The translations under genes and the position numbers were made by a program. Below are positions 9,722 through 20,349 of a DNA stretch of 64,000 bases, in pieces. Each line of letters starts with the position of its first letter. Within the stretch, counting starts at the first letter, position 1. The notes below the pieces were generated by a model. The model saw nothing but the letters and a program-made list of their open reading frames with translations, was not told the origin of the DNA and made no database searches. This DNA is from Ahaetulla prasina (lineage: Eukaryota > Chordata > Lepidosauria > Squamata > Colubridae), in assembly GCF_028640845.1 (NCBI RefSeq), contig NC_080543.1, positions 2,314,959-2,378,958 of the forward strand, written 5' to 3'.

Positions 9722-10337
9722 TGTTGTGGTCCGCCAGCAGCAGTGGAGTCGGACAGCGATGAGGCTGAGGAAGAACATGGGCCAGTCCTGGAGGCTGGGG
9801 AAGGCCCGGATGAAGGCTCTGCATCGGAGGCAGAGGTGGGGCCAGGGCCATCTGGGAGTGATGTGCGGACTCCAGAGCCTCCAGAGACTAATTGTCGTGA
9901 GGCAGAGGAACACGAGGAGCCTGTTCCTAATGCACGCATGGGAAGAGCTGCCAGGAGGCAAGAGCAGCTAAAGCAAAGAGGACGACTCAGGAGTAAGGCC
10001 AGGAGATGATTGGCCCCTCCCATAAGGCTTAAAAGACCAGCAAAGGCGTTTGGGCTCTTTGTCAGAAAACAACGTTGATAGCCTTGCTCCTTGTCTTGCT
10101 GCATTTATTTCTTGTCGGTGTCTTCTGCTTTTCAACTTTTGCCAAGAAAAGCCTTTGTCAGTTTGCCTAATTAAGACCAAGGTTGGTGATAAGACTGAGG
10201 AATTGTGTTATGAAGAATTTGCTTTGATTTAGTTTGGACCACGCTGAGAATGAGTTAATTCTCAGCTGTTCTAATAAAGTCTGTTTGTTTTTGAACTGAT
10301 TGCGTCTACTACTACCTACTTGGGGCTGGTCACAACA
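9722..10337 (+). mobile_element. Solo LTR, family LTR-a, second copy
   Basis: Starts TGTTGTGGTCCGCCAGC and ends GGTCACAACA (616 bp). CTAATAAAGTCTG near 10272-10285 supplies an AATAAA-type signal. Flanks TATCC and GATCC agree at 4/5. The 88-codon acidic-to-basic frame (9743-10009) stays open here too, with a few substitutions. It is in inverted orientation to the copy at 8210-8834, about 890 bp away. Confidence 0.85.
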
Positions 10338-10548
10338 GATCCGTTCTCTTCTTCCCCAGCTACTTCTTAAAGGTTGAATGAAGCCAGGTGACAGGACAGA
10401 TTCCTTTTCAAAATTCATGCTTCGTAAGCATTCCGTCTTTTTTCCGAGGCTTTTAAGAAAAGAGAGCTGTTCCTTGCCTGCTGTAGTACAAAGACATTTT
10501 GGCTCACGGCAACTCAAGTCCCTGGCAATCCCTGCTCGGCAACATGGA
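10338..10548. other. No recognised feature
   Basis: No gene or repeat recognised. Confidence 0.35.
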
Positions 10549-10712
10549 ATCCTTATGATTTATATTGATATATTGACCATCAATTGTGTTGTAAATGTTG
10601 TACCTTGATGAAGGTATCTTTTCTTTTATGCATACTGAGAGCATATGCACCAAGACAAATTCCTTGTGTGTCTAATCACACTTGGCCAATAAAGAATTCT
10701 ATTCTATTCTAT
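10549..10712 (+). mobile_element. L3/Snake1 LINE 3' end
   Basis: Contains TTATGATTTATATTGATA, CACCAAGACAAATTCC and CACTTGGCCAATAAAG followed by a short (ATTCT)3 tail. Confidence 0.85.
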
Positions 10713-10829
10713 GGAAGGGGAATAATACTCGATATACAGCACTGCTAAGGGCACACTTGGAAGACTGAAACATCCTGCAGAAAGCACAGCTCCACAACAG
10801 CAGTTCCAAGAAGGCTCCCCACACCCATT

Positions 10830-11110
10830 TGCATCACTCAAGTGACCCTGAGGACACAGGTAAACCTCCAAGTGGCCTCAATGACCCTCTCAAAGGATGC
10901 AAATGAGACCAGCTGCCTGCAAGGAGCATCAATCCTTCCCTTCCCCACCATCCAGTCAGAGCTGAAGAAGCTTCTTCGGTGAGAAATGAAATGTCTTCAA
11001 AGGAAAACCCAGAAAGTCCAGTTGCCCCTTGAAAAAGTATCTTTGAGTCCTCCAGGATGTGCTCTCCAAGGTCTTTGCAGAGAAATAACTCCCTGACATT
11101 TTTTAGCATC
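10830..11110 (+). mobile_element. PLE-2 tail fragment with hammerhead-like core
   Basis: 10955-11005 reads AGAGCTGAAGAAGCTTCTT then a degraded second arm, TGAAATGTCTTCAAAG. The following CCAGAAAGTCCAGTTGCC and TTGAAAAAGTATC are the PLE-2 tail, also seen near 47590 and 47820. Helix II is mutated, so this copy is probably inactive. Confidence 0.65.
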
Positions 11111-11535
11111 TGAAGCGTGGCCTTTATCCTCCATCTCTGAGCTTCCCTTGCGACAGATGTTTGGCTTGAGAGACTGCGCTATGTCATCCTTCGGAGTACA
11201 ATTGAAAAGCTCCTTGCAAGCTGTGTTTAAAAAAAAAAACTACGGAAGGTTGACCAAGGATCGGATATCCATCATGAATTTGAATTCTAAGCCCTCCAGA
11301 GTCAGGGATTGAAATGGGCAGCTACGGAAAATGAACCAATCAATGCAATAAAAGAAATGGTCGAATATGGTGACTTGCAGCTGCTGTTATCGTTATTCTC
11401 CGAAAAGAATTTGCTACGGAAGTCCAAGAGACTTCTTTTCTTTCCAGTGGAATTAAAAACGGTTTCTAAGAGGACTGCCCCAAAATGTGTTAAATTCTGA
11501 AGTCTGAAATTTTGTAGGGAGCTTTGCTTTGCTAG
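11111..11535. other. No recognised feature
   Basis: Apparently unique DNA; the open frame at 11309-11500 has no recognisable domain. Confidence 0.35.
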
Positions 11536-11995
11536 AGTTGAAAAGATGTTGAGACTTTAGAAAGAGTGCAGAGAAGAGCAACAAAGAGGATTAAGGGACT
11601 GGAGGCTCAAACATATGAAGAAGAGTTGCAGGAACTGGGTATGTCTACTTTAATGAAAAGAAGGACTAGGAGAGACATGATAGCTGTGTTCCAATATCTC
11701 AGGGGTTGCCCCAAAGAAGAGGGAGTCAAGCTATTCTCCAAAACACCTGAGGGTAGAACAAGAAGCATTGGGTGGAAACTAATCAAGGAGAGAAGCAACT
11801 TAGAACTAAGGAGACATTTTGATTAATAAATGGAACGACTTGCCTGCAGAAGTTGTGAATGCTCCAACACTGGAAGTTTTTAAAAAGAGGTTGGATAACC
11901 ATCTGTTTAAGGTGGTGTAAGGTTTCCTGCCTGGGCAGGGGGTTGGACTAGAAGGCCTCCAAGGTCCCTTCCAACTCTGTTATTCTATAGTCTAT
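11536..11995 (+). mobile_element. CR1-A LINE 3' end
   Basis: A fairly complete 3' piece: encodes [19 protein letters not shown], then KEEGVKLFSK and GWKLIKERSNLELR, a CR1 ORF2 C-terminus. A deletion near 11825 breaks the frame. Ends with the CR1 3' UTR TTGGACTAGAAGGCCTCC and ACTCTGTTATTCTA. Confidence 0.85.
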
Positions 11996-12304
11996 CTTCC
12001 CATTCTCATCATTCAGTGGAGGGTGGCATTCAACTATCTTTGCCCTGGAGATCTCAACTTTCAAAGAGACATGGATGGCACTAATTTATACTATCTGACT
12101 TATCTTTAGCTTTTCCATCCGTGATTAAACATTCATTGCCCTGCCAGATTTCATCAGTTCTTCTCAAAATCCAGACCCCTAAAGGCAGAACAAGAAGCAA
12201 CGGATGGAAACTAATCAGGGAGAGAAAGAAGCTGGAATTATTCACTGGCTGCATTCGCACAACACACCTAATCCAGATAATGAACCAATCCTGGTAGCAG
12301 TCTT
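11996..12304. other. Mostly unrecognised, with short CR1-A scraps
   Basis: 12180-12240 (AGGCAGAACAAGAAGCAACG) and 12295-12312 are short CR1-like remnants. The rest is unrecognised. Confidence 0.45.
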
Positions 12305-12341
12305 CCAGTATTTAATAATAATAATAATAACAACAGAGTTG

Positions 12342-12418
<77 letters not shown>

Positions 12419-12420
12419 TT
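12305..12420. repeat. (AAT)n microsatellite
   Basis: About 80 bp of nearly pure AAT (12340-12418) forms the 3' tail of the L2-like LINE to its right when read on the minus strand. Confidence 0.9.
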
Positions 12421-13150
12421 TTAATTTGTATACCGCCCTTCTCCCGAAGGACTCAGGGCGGTGAACAGGCAGATAAAATACAAATACACACAATAATTAA
12501 AAACATCCCTTAAAAAACTAATTTAAATGCCCAAACGTTAAAATAACATACTCCCCCATAAAATCACAAAACTTTAAAAACCCATCAAATAAAGATAAAA
12601 ATCAGGCTAGTCCAGCCATATGAAATAAATAGGTTTTAAGTTCACGGCGAAAGGTCCTAAGGTCAGGTAGTTGTCGAAGTCCAGGGGGAAGTTCGTTCCA
12701 GAGGGTCGGAGCCCCCACAGAGAAGGCCCTCCCCCTGGGGGCCGCCAGTCGACACTGTTTGGCTGACGGCACCCTGAGGAGTCCCTCTCTGTGGGAACGC
12801 ACCGGACGGTGGGAGATAGAGGCCGGCAGTAGACGGTCCCGTAGATAGCCCGGTCCTAAGCCATGGAGCGCTTTAAAGGTGGTAACCAATACCTTGAAGT
12901 GCACCCGGAAAACAACAGGTAGCCAGTGCAGTCTGCGCAGGAGAGGTATTATGTGGGAGCTCCGAGACGCTCCCTCAATAACCCGCGCAGCCGCGTTCTG
13001 AACTAGCTGAAGTCTCCGGGTGCTCTTCAAGGGGAGCCCCATGTAGAGAGCATTGCAGTAGTCCAGGCGAGAGGTAACGAGAGCATGAGTGACTGTGCAT
13101 AAGGCATCCCGGTCCAGGAAGGGACGCAACTGGCGGATCAGGCGAACCTG
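12421..13150 (-). mobile_element. L2-like LINE 3' part with terminal hairpin
   Basis: The minus strand encodes an uninterrupted 175-codon ORF2 C-terminus (12602-13129) with SRLDYCNALYMGLP, LQLVQNAAARV, LHWLPVVFRVHFKVL and GAPTLWNELPPGLR. The 3' UTR ends in a hairpin (12433-12461, CCGCCCT/AGGGCGG arms with a CUUCGG loop) and an AAT tail. It is 5'-truncated before the reverse transcriptase active site. The ORF has no stop, so the insertion is fairly young. Confidence 0.9.
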
Positions 13151-13635
13151 ATAAAAAGGGACCTTGGAGGCCTTCTAGTCCAACTCCCTGCCCAGGGGCT
13201 TTGAGGGGCTGCCCCAAAGAAGAGGGAGTCAAGCTATTCTCCAAAGCACCAGAAGGCAAAACAAGAAACAACAGATGGAAACTGATCAAGGAGAGAAGCA
13301 ACCTAGAATTAAGGAGAAATTTCCTAACAGTGAGGACAATTAACTAGTGCAGGGGTCTGCAAACTTGGCCCTTTTAAGACTTGTGGACTTCAACTCCCAG
13401 AGTTTGTCAGCCAGCTTTGCTGGGAGTTGAACTCCACAAGACTTAAAAGAGCCAAGTTTGCAGACCCTTGCGCTAGTGGAACAGCTTGCCATCAGAAATT
13501 GGGGCAATCCATCGCTGGAGGTTTTTAAGAAGAGACTGGACAGCCATTTGCCTGGAATGGTATAAACTCTTCTGCTAATGCTGGGAGTTGGACTAGATGA
13601 CCTCCAAGATCCCTTCCAATTCTACCCCAATAACT
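13151..13635 (+). mobile_element. CR1-A LINE pieces, one split by a palindromic MITE
   Basis: A short minus-strand CR1 end lies at 13155-13200. From 13200 a plus-strand CR1 3' end (GAAGAGGGAGTCAAGC) runs to about 13630, interrupted at 13350-13470. CR1 sequence before and after the MITE joins at ACTAGTGGAA. Confidence 0.75.
13350..13470. mobile_element. Palindromic hAT-P MITE inside CR1
   Basis: Starts CAGGGGTCTGCAAACTTGG, ends GTTTGCAGACCCTTG, with inverted CTTCAACTCCCAGAG arms. Flanks AACTAGTG and CGCTAGTG agree at 6/8. Confidence 0.8.
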
Positions 13636-13799
13636 CTTGTTATTCTACGTTCCCCAGGTATCAACATCTTAGGAAATGTCTTCAGCCCGACTTTTCAGCC
13701 GGTCACTGTGGCTTTTCTTCCCATGAAGAAAATGAAGGTACGTCCTCTGTAGATGGATGGAGGACAAAGAGATGGCAGTGAGAAGGGGCAACGTTTAAA

Positions 13800-14215
13800 G
13801 AGGTCTGTTGGACAGATTTGGAACCAAAGCCCTCCAACCCATCCTAACAGCCCCACAAGACCCAGCAGCCCCAGGACACAAAACAGGAGCCATCTACTGC
13901 TCCATACAGTGTAAGGACCGTAACAGCCACTATGTGGGACGAGCAGGGAGAAGATTAACCGAGCGCATCCAGCAACACCAACTAGCAGTCAGAAGATGGG
14001 ATGGAAACTCTTTTAATTGCACAGCACAAGGACAGGCTTAGCCATAGTTTCAGAAGAGGGACGGGGAAGCATCCTAGACCAAGCCGTGCCCAAAAACGCT
14101 GCGGAATTCCTGGAGGCCTGGCATTCTGACAAACCAGCCATCAACAGGCACGTAGAGGTAAACAATATTGCCATGCCGTGCAAAAGAGACAATCAAAATA
14201 TCTAAAAAGACGACA
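13800..14215 (+). pseudogene. Penelope-like element GIY-YIG endonuclease remnant
   Basis: Two overlapping frames (13808-14041, then 14017-14205) give GAIYCSIQCKD, HYVGRAGRRLTERIQQHQLA, then AAEFLEAWHS and INRHVEV. This is the C-terminal GIY-YIG endonuclease of PLEs: GAIY and YVG stand for the GIY and YIG motifs, with an Arg, the Glu of FLEAWHS and the Asn of INRH as further expected active-site residues. A frameshift around 14035 inactivates it. No reverse transcriptase part was found upstream, so the copy is 5'-truncated. The stretch to about 14340 probably belongs to the same copy but carries no PLE tail. Confidence 0.8.
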
Positions 14216-14344
14216 CCACCTCCTTGCCAGCAATCGACACCCAGGCAAGCAGAGATTGACACCAGGATGAATACTAGACCAACAAACAATAAGTAAACAA
14301 GACCCCCCCCCCAATTTAGGAACGATCAAAATCCAGGCAAACTG

Positions 14345-14878
14345 TTCTGAAAGTTAAATTAATGAATTAGTGGGACAACTTTCCTCCAGAGGTTGTGAAT
14401 GCTCCACATTCACAACCTCTGGAGGTTCCTACCCTATGGAACGAGCTTCCCCCTGGACTTCGACAAATACCTGACCTTAGGACCTTCCGCCGCGAACTTA
14501 AAACCTGTTTATTTCGTCTTGCTGGACTCGCTTAAATTTTAAATTATCGAATTGATTTTATGGGTTTTAAATTTTCTATAAATTTTAGAGGGTAATATTT
14601 TATCTATAAGTAGCCATATTGAATAGGTTTTTTAAGGGTTGTTTTTAGTTTTGGATTGTTGTTTTCTTTCTGTATTTTATTCCTGGCTGTACACCGCCCT
14701 GAGTCCTTCGGGAGAAGGGCGGTCTATAAATAAAAATATTCTATTCTATTCTATTCAATACTGGAAGTTTTTAAGAAAAGATTGGACAGCCGTTTGTCTG
14801 AAATGGTAGAGGGAGCAGGGGGTTGGACTAGAAGATCTCCAAGGTCCCTTCCAACTGTGTTATTCTATTCTGAACAGT
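14345..14878 (+). mobile_element. CR1-A LINE end interrupted by an L2-like 3' end
   Basis: CR1 (14345-14427) has a small inverted duplication of ATTCACAACCTCTGGAGG at its break. The L2-like 3' end (14428-14755) follows, with WNELPPGLRQ coding, the 3' hairpin at 14693-14722 and an AAAT/ATTCT tail. CR1 then resumes (AATACTGGAAGTTTTTAAG) and ends TTGGACTAGAAGATCTCC. Confidence 0.8.
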
Positions 14879-14879
14879 A

Positions 14880-15090
14880 AACAAGAGCAAACCCCACACT
14901 CTCCAGCAGTGAAGATGTTACTTAGCTGGGTCATGAAACATTTGCAAGAAAACAACCAAACTCAGAGAGCACCAAGGGTCCCATGGTCCTCCTCCTCCGC
15001 ACCTCCCCCCCATCCTCCTCCTCCATCCTTTTCTAGCACTGATGAAGTTACCAAGCTGGGTAATGAAATATCTCTCATGAGCTTCTCTTA
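14880..15090 (+). mobile_element. Two PLE-1 tails
   Basis: Hammerhead-like parts at 14903-14951 (core GTGAAGA) and 15031-15080. The second reads CTGATGA, A, GTTACC, six-base loop, GGTAAT, GAAA: six helix II pairs (one G-U). Its next word is ATCTC instead of CGTCTG, so the cleavage triplet would be AUC. Confidence 0.7.
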
Positions 15091-15099
15091 GAAGCACGA

Positions 15100-15530
15100 A
15101 GCTGTAAACACCTAGCCTGAAAGATGACAAATGGGATTTCATCGAAACGTCGCCAAGACACTTCCAATTTTACGCGGGGGAAAACCTGAATAACCAAAGA
15201 CCTATATACAAACACCCGCGAAAACCTCAGAAAACAAACAAAAATAAATATATATATATATATATATGTTTTCTGAGGTTTTCGCGGGTGTTTGTATGTA
15301 GGTCTTTGATTATTCGAGTTTTCTCCCGCGTAAAATTGTACACGGGAGAATTTTACGCGGGAGAAAACCCGAATAACCAAAGACCTACCTATATATATAT
15401 ACATACATACATACATATACATATATACATATATACATATATATATATATTTGTTTTCTGAGGTTTTCACGGGTGTTTGTATGTAGGTCTTTGGTTGTTC
15501 GGGTTTTCTCCCTTAGTAGATCTTGATGCT
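15100..15530 (+). mobile_element. PLE-3 tail with long inverted repeats and (TA)n
   Basis: Starts with a degraded hammerhead-like core (15118-15155, TCGAAACGTCGCCAAGACAC). Then the words ACGCGGG(G)GAAAACC, AACCAAAGACCTA and AACACCCGCGAAAACCTC occur alternately in both orientations up to 15515, separated by TA-rich runs (15248-15267, 15393-15450). The transcript or single strand could fold into long hairpins. Confidence 0.7.
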
Positions 15531-15593
15531 GACGGATTCATTCATCTTCAGCTCAGCTTGCTTCTGGGAGCAAAAGCACGAAGAAGCACGAAG

Positions 15594-15650
15594 CTGAAGC
15601 CTGAAGATGACGAATGAGACTTCGTCGAAACGTCGCCAAGACACTTCTAA
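15594..15650 (+). ncRNA. Hammerhead-like ribozyme motif of PLE-3
   Basis: 15601-15607 is CUGAAGA (hammerhead core CUGANGA), one extra base follows, then helix II GACGAA/UUCGUC (six perfect pairs, six-base loop), GAAA at 15627-15630 and C GUC at 15631-15634. Cleavage would follow the C at 15634. Helix III is minimal, as reported for PLE and satellite hammerheads that act as dimers. The two nearest helix I bases pair (GC with GC); the rest is irregular. Activity is inferred, not shown. Confidence 0.65.
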
Positions 15651-15659
15651 TTGCAGATA

Positions 15660-16204
15660 GTTTACAATTTTTGGAAGAAAAATACACACATAAATTCGCA
15701 AAGCCACACTAATGAATAGGTGCCTGCGAATACTGTTTGAAAGAGCTTGCCGGGACTGCCCCGCAGAGTGTGAAACCCCCGTGCAAACTCCAAACGTGTT
15801 ATTGTAATTAAACTGACTGTTCAAACATCAACAAATTACTCACACGGAGCTAATTAAAAAGGTGGGGGGGGCAATGAATGTTCACAGCCACCCCTAATTA
15901 TCCTGCCTGGTCGTCTGCACATAAATTACTTTTTCAATACTCGGATGGAGGACGGTTCCACCAATTCATCTTGGTTGTAATGTTTGGCTTCCCTTCCGGA
16001 ATGGAGCATCAGTCTTAGATCTTGTAGGGCTCATCTTAAGAAGCAACACTGCGGCTTCTTGCTCAGCGCCGCTTGAACTACAGCAATCTCTTTCCGGAGG
16101 CCAAACCATGAAAGGCTATCGAAGGGTAATAGGGGGAAAGGGCAATGGGAGTTCATTTGCGAGCACCATTCGTCTTGTTGGGTAGCCCTGTTCATTTGAG
16201 ACTA
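15660..16204. other. No recognised repeat; possibly conserved non-coding sequence
   Basis: Low-repeat sequence with ATTA-rich words (AGCTAATTAAAAAGG and CCCCTAATTATCC) at 15840-15910. No coding exon was identified. Confidence 0.3.
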
Positions 16205-16870
16205 GCAAAAGGGGAATAACAGAGTTGGAAGGGACCTTGGAGGTCTTCTAGTCCAACCTTAGGGTCGTGATGGCAAACCTCTGGCACGCGGACCCATATC
16301 TGTCGGCATGCAAGCATTGCCCTAGCTCAGCTCCAGCACGCATGTACACGCCGACCAGCTGATTTTTGGGCCTTCCCCTCCCCCGGAAGCTCTCTGGAGG
16401 CTGGCAACGGTCCATTTCCTGACTTCCGGTGGGACCGGAAGGCCCATTTTCACCCTCCCCGGGCTCCTAGAAAGGCTCTGGAGTCTAGGGAGAGCAAAAA
16501 ATGGGCTTTCTGGTCCCACCACAAGTCGGGAAATGGATCATTTCCGGCCTCCGGAGGACCTCTAGTAGGGTGAAGAAGGCTGTTTTCACCCTCCCCAGGC
16601 TCCAAGAAAGCCTCTGGAGCCTTGGGAGGGCGAAAAATGGACCTAGTGGACCCACCGTGCCATTGCGTGCCAAAAGCGAGGGTCGCACGCACATGCGGGG
16701 GCACATTGAATTATGGGGGTGGGCACGCACGTGCGTGACCCCTCCCTTGCGCTCCCCCTGCTTTTGGCATGCGACGGCCAAAAAGGTTAGCCATTACTGC
16801 CCTAGGGTCTTCTGCTTGAGCAGGGGGTTGGTCTAGAAGACCTCAAAGGTCCCTTCCAGCTTTATCCTCA
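16205..16870. mobile_element. CR1-A end fragments flanking a hAT element
   Basis: 16210-16257 is a minus-strand CR1 end (AGAGTTGGAAGGGACC) and 16808-16865 a plus-strand one. Between them 16266-16800 has ends GTGATGGCAAACCT and AGGTTAGCCATTACTG, with 8-bp flanks CTTAGGGT/CCTAGGGT (7/8), typical of a hAT element. Its interior contains inverted GC-rich words (TCCGGCCTCC, GGCACGC). Non-coding. Confidence 0.7.
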
Positions 16871-16904
16871 TCGATGGATGGATGGATGGATGGATGGATG
16901 GATG
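16871..16904. repeat. (GGAT)n microsatellite
   Basis: About eight copies of GGAT. Confidence 0.9.
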
Positions 16905-17530
16905 ACATGCTAAAAGGAGCTCAGTCGTATTTCAGAAGATTTTAGACACCATGATAAAGAGATCAGATTGTCAGCAGCTCCCTGAAAATATTACAATGAT
17001 CAGAAGTCAGATGTCGTTTGTCAACGTAATCACATTTTTTTGAGAGGGGAGTTTCTTAATGTACGATGGACATGGTGGGTGTGCAGTGATTGCAGAAAAG
17101 CTACACTCTGAGTAGTGAGCGAGTGAAATGTAGGTTTGGGTAGCCCAACCATTTAGAGGGATAAATAGCAGGCTCAAAAAAAACCATTGATGGAGCGAGT
17201 GCAGAACAGCGTTCCCCTCATCCCTCTAGTCCTCAACATTTTTTTTTAGGAATAATTTGAGTGCAGAAATGGAGGAAACGCTAACGAAAGCCGGAAACGG
17301 AATTAAGCGGGACAGCAAATAATCATGGACATTTCCTAGAAGACAGAAATACAACTCAGAGTGAGCTTGTTAGCAGAGATAAATGGCCTGAAAGTAACAG
17401 AATTAAATTTCCCAGGGACTGTCCATGCCAATTACGGTGGCTACAAGATTGTCTCCAGAAGTTCTGGAAAAGTCTGCACCTTTTGAAATATAGATAATAT
17501 TGATTGCGAATCTTAAACTCTCTTACGAAT
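16905..17530. other. No recognised feature
   Basis: No gene-like frame, tandem structure or known repeat recognised. Confidence 0.4.
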
Positions 17531-17875
17531 TCTTACTAATTCTCTCTCTCTCTCTCCCCTTCTCTTGTTCTCTTTCCTTCCTTCTTTCTTTCTTTCTTTT
17601 TTTCAATCATTTTCTCCTTTATCTCTTTCTTTTTCTTCTTTCTTCCTCGCCTCTTGTTCTTTCTCTTTCTTTCCTTCTGTGTCACTCTTTCTTTCTTTGT
17701 TGCCTTCTCTTTCATTTTCTCTGTCTTGCTTTCCTTTCTCTTTCTCTTTCTCTTTCTCTCTCTTTCTTTTCTTTTTCTCTCTCTCACTTCTCTTTATTCT
17801 CTCTCTCCATCTCTTTCTCTCTCTCTCTCTTTCTTCCTCTCTTTCTCTCTCTCCTTTTTATTCTCCCTCTCTGTG
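17531..17875. repeat. Polypyrimidine CT/CTTT tract
   Basis: About 340 bp of imperfect CT-rich sequence ((TCTC)n, TTTCTTTC). Ser/Leu/Phe frames here are low-complexity artefacts. Confidence 0.9.
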
Positions 17876-18555
17876 TGTTTTTGCTTGACTTTTCCTGTGC
17901 TTTTGACGGTTAACTGTTTTGGATGTTTGCTTGCCAGCATTTATTAAATAAAAATCACACTAAATTTTTGCTAACCGGGTTGAGGGATTGGCTAGCTTCC
18001 TCTGATCTGGATAGAGGCGTTTGTGTGGGAACAGGCTGATGCACAAACTAAGTAAGAAATCCCCTGCAGGAATTTTCCAAACAATCAGGAGATTGAAAAA
18101 CAGGAATTGGGAATGTCATTCCTTGAAGAGAGAAGTCCAAGGGGAAATTATCTCGCTCAGAGGAAAGCCAAGACTTGCCTTCTATTGTCCATCTTGTAAG
18201 ACATGCGATAATGTAAAGGGTGATGGATTTTCCTCTGGATATGTTCAAGCACAGGCTTGTCATAATTGTATTTCATTTTACACATTGCGCTACTGTTCAT
18301 ATCTTCTCGAGAGACATTTTCAGTGGATACTGGCAAAAATAAGGTAAATAAAATAGAAGCTGCAAACATTCCCAAGCACGCGCCCCCCCCCGCCCTTCGG
18401 CCCCTTTTCACAAATCAAATTGTATGAATTCCCACCGCAGATTCTTAAGGGCATTGCTAATTCAACACACACACACCCCTCATACTCAGCCCCGAGGTTT
18501 GCTTCTCTTTTAAGGTTTAGAAAATTGAGGATGTGCGGTAGAAACCAATAGAAAA
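17876..18555. other. No recognised feature
   Basis: A 108-codon frame (18021-18347) has several Cys residues (CPSCKTC) but no recognisable domain, splice context or paralogue in the window; I do not call it a gene. Short (CA)n at 18464-18476. Confidence 0.35.
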
Positions 18556-19269
18556 GAATATTTGCAGTTCAGGGTTGAACGGAGGGATCCTTGGTGATTT
18601 CTCAGTTAGATTTTTTTTTTTAATGCAGATATTTCATTACCCAACTAGGGACCATCATCAGTGTTTAGAAAGGAGTGGGAGTTTCTGGAGGGGAGGAGGA
18701 GGAAGAGGAGGAGGAAGAGGACTGTGGGGTCATTGGTACTCTTTGAGCTTGGTTGTTCTCTTGCAGATGTTTCCTGACCCAACTAGGTAACATCATCAGT
18801 GCTAGAAGGGAGTGGGGTTTGTAGGAAGGAGGAAGAGGAGGAAGGGGGGGAGGAGGAGGAGAAGGAGAAGGAGAAGGAGAAGGAGAAGGAGAAGGAGAAG
18901 GAGAAGGAAAAGGAGAAGACAATGACTGTGAGGTCCTTGTTACCTTTTGAGCTTAGTTGTTCTCTTGCAGACGTTTCCTGACTCAGCTAGATAACATCAT
19001 CAGTGCTAGAAGGGAGTGGGGTTTGTAAGGAGGAGGAGGAGGAGGAGGAGGAGGAGGAGGAGGAGGAGGAGGAGGAGGAGGAGGAGGAGAAGAAGGAGGA
19101 GGAGGAGGAGGAGAAGAAGAAGAAGGAGAAGAAGAAGAAGAAGAAGGAGAAGGAGGAGGAGGAGGAGGAGGAGGAGGAGGAGGAGGAGGAGGAGGAGGAG
19201 GAGGAGGAGAAGAAGAAGAAGAAGAAGAAGAAGAAGAAGAAGAAGAAGAAGAAGAAGAAGAAGAAGAAG

Positions 19270-19300
<31 letters not shown>

Positions 19301-19757
19301 GAGGTCCTTGTTATCTTTTGAGCTTAGTTGTTCTCTTGCAGACGTTTCCTGACTCAGCTAGATAACATCATCAGTGCTAGAAGGGAGTGGAGTTTGTAGG
19401 AAGGAGGAAGAGGAGGAAGGGGGGGAGGAGGAGGAGAAGGAGAAGGAGAAGGAGAAGGAGAAGGAGAAGACAATGACTGTGAGGTCCTTGTTACCTTTTG
19501 AGCTTAGTTGTTCTCTTGTAGACGTTTCCTGACTCAGCTAGATAACATCATCAGTGCTAGAAGGGAGTGGGGTTTGTAGGAAGGAGGAGGAGGAGGAGGA
19601 GGAGGAGGAGGAGGAGGAGGAGGAGGAGGAGGAGGAGGAGGAGGAGGAGGAGGAGGAGGAGAAGAAGAAGGAGAAGGAGGAGAAGGAGAAGAAGAAGAAG
19701 AAGAAGAAGAAGAAGAAGAAGAAGAAGAAGAAGAAGAAGAAGAAGAAGAAGAAGAAG

Positions 19758-19788
<31 letters not shown>

Positions 19789-20030
19789 GAGGTCCTTGTT
19801 CCCTTTTGAGCTTAGTTGTTCTCTTGCAGACGTTTCCTGACTCAGCTAGATAACATCATCAGTGCTAGAAGGAGAGGGGTTTGTAGGAAGGAGGAGGAGG
19901 AGGAGGAGGAGAGGAGGAGGAGGAGGAGGAGGAGGAGGAGGAGGAGGAGGAGGAGGAGGAGGAGGAGGAGGAGGAGAAGAAGAAGAAGAAGAAGAAGAAG
20001 AAGAAGAAGAAGAAGAAGAAGAAGAAGAAG

Positions 20031-20061
<31 letters not shown>

Positions 20062-20318
20062 GAGGTCCTTGTTCCCTTTTGAGCTTAGTTGTTCTCTTGC
20101 AGACGTTTCCTGACTCAGCTAGATAACATCATCAGTGCTAGAAGGGAGAGGGGTTTGTAGGAAGGAGGAGGAGGAGGAGGAGGAGAGGAGGAGGAGGAGG
20201 AGGAGGAGGAGGAGGAGGAGGAGGAGGAGGAGGAGAAGAAAAGAAGAAGAAGAAGAAGAAGAAGAAGAAGAAGAAGAAGAAGAAGAAGAAGAAGAAGAAG
20301 AAGAAGAAGAAGAAGAAG

Positions 20319-20349
<31 letters not shown>

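Noticed and set aside
8210..10337. Full provirus between the two LTR-a copies
   Set aside because: LTRs are in opposite orientation, flanks differ, and the 890 bp between them hold no gag, pol or env.
18021..18347. Cys-containing 108-codon frame as a gene
   Set aside because: No recognisable domain, no splice context, no paralogue.
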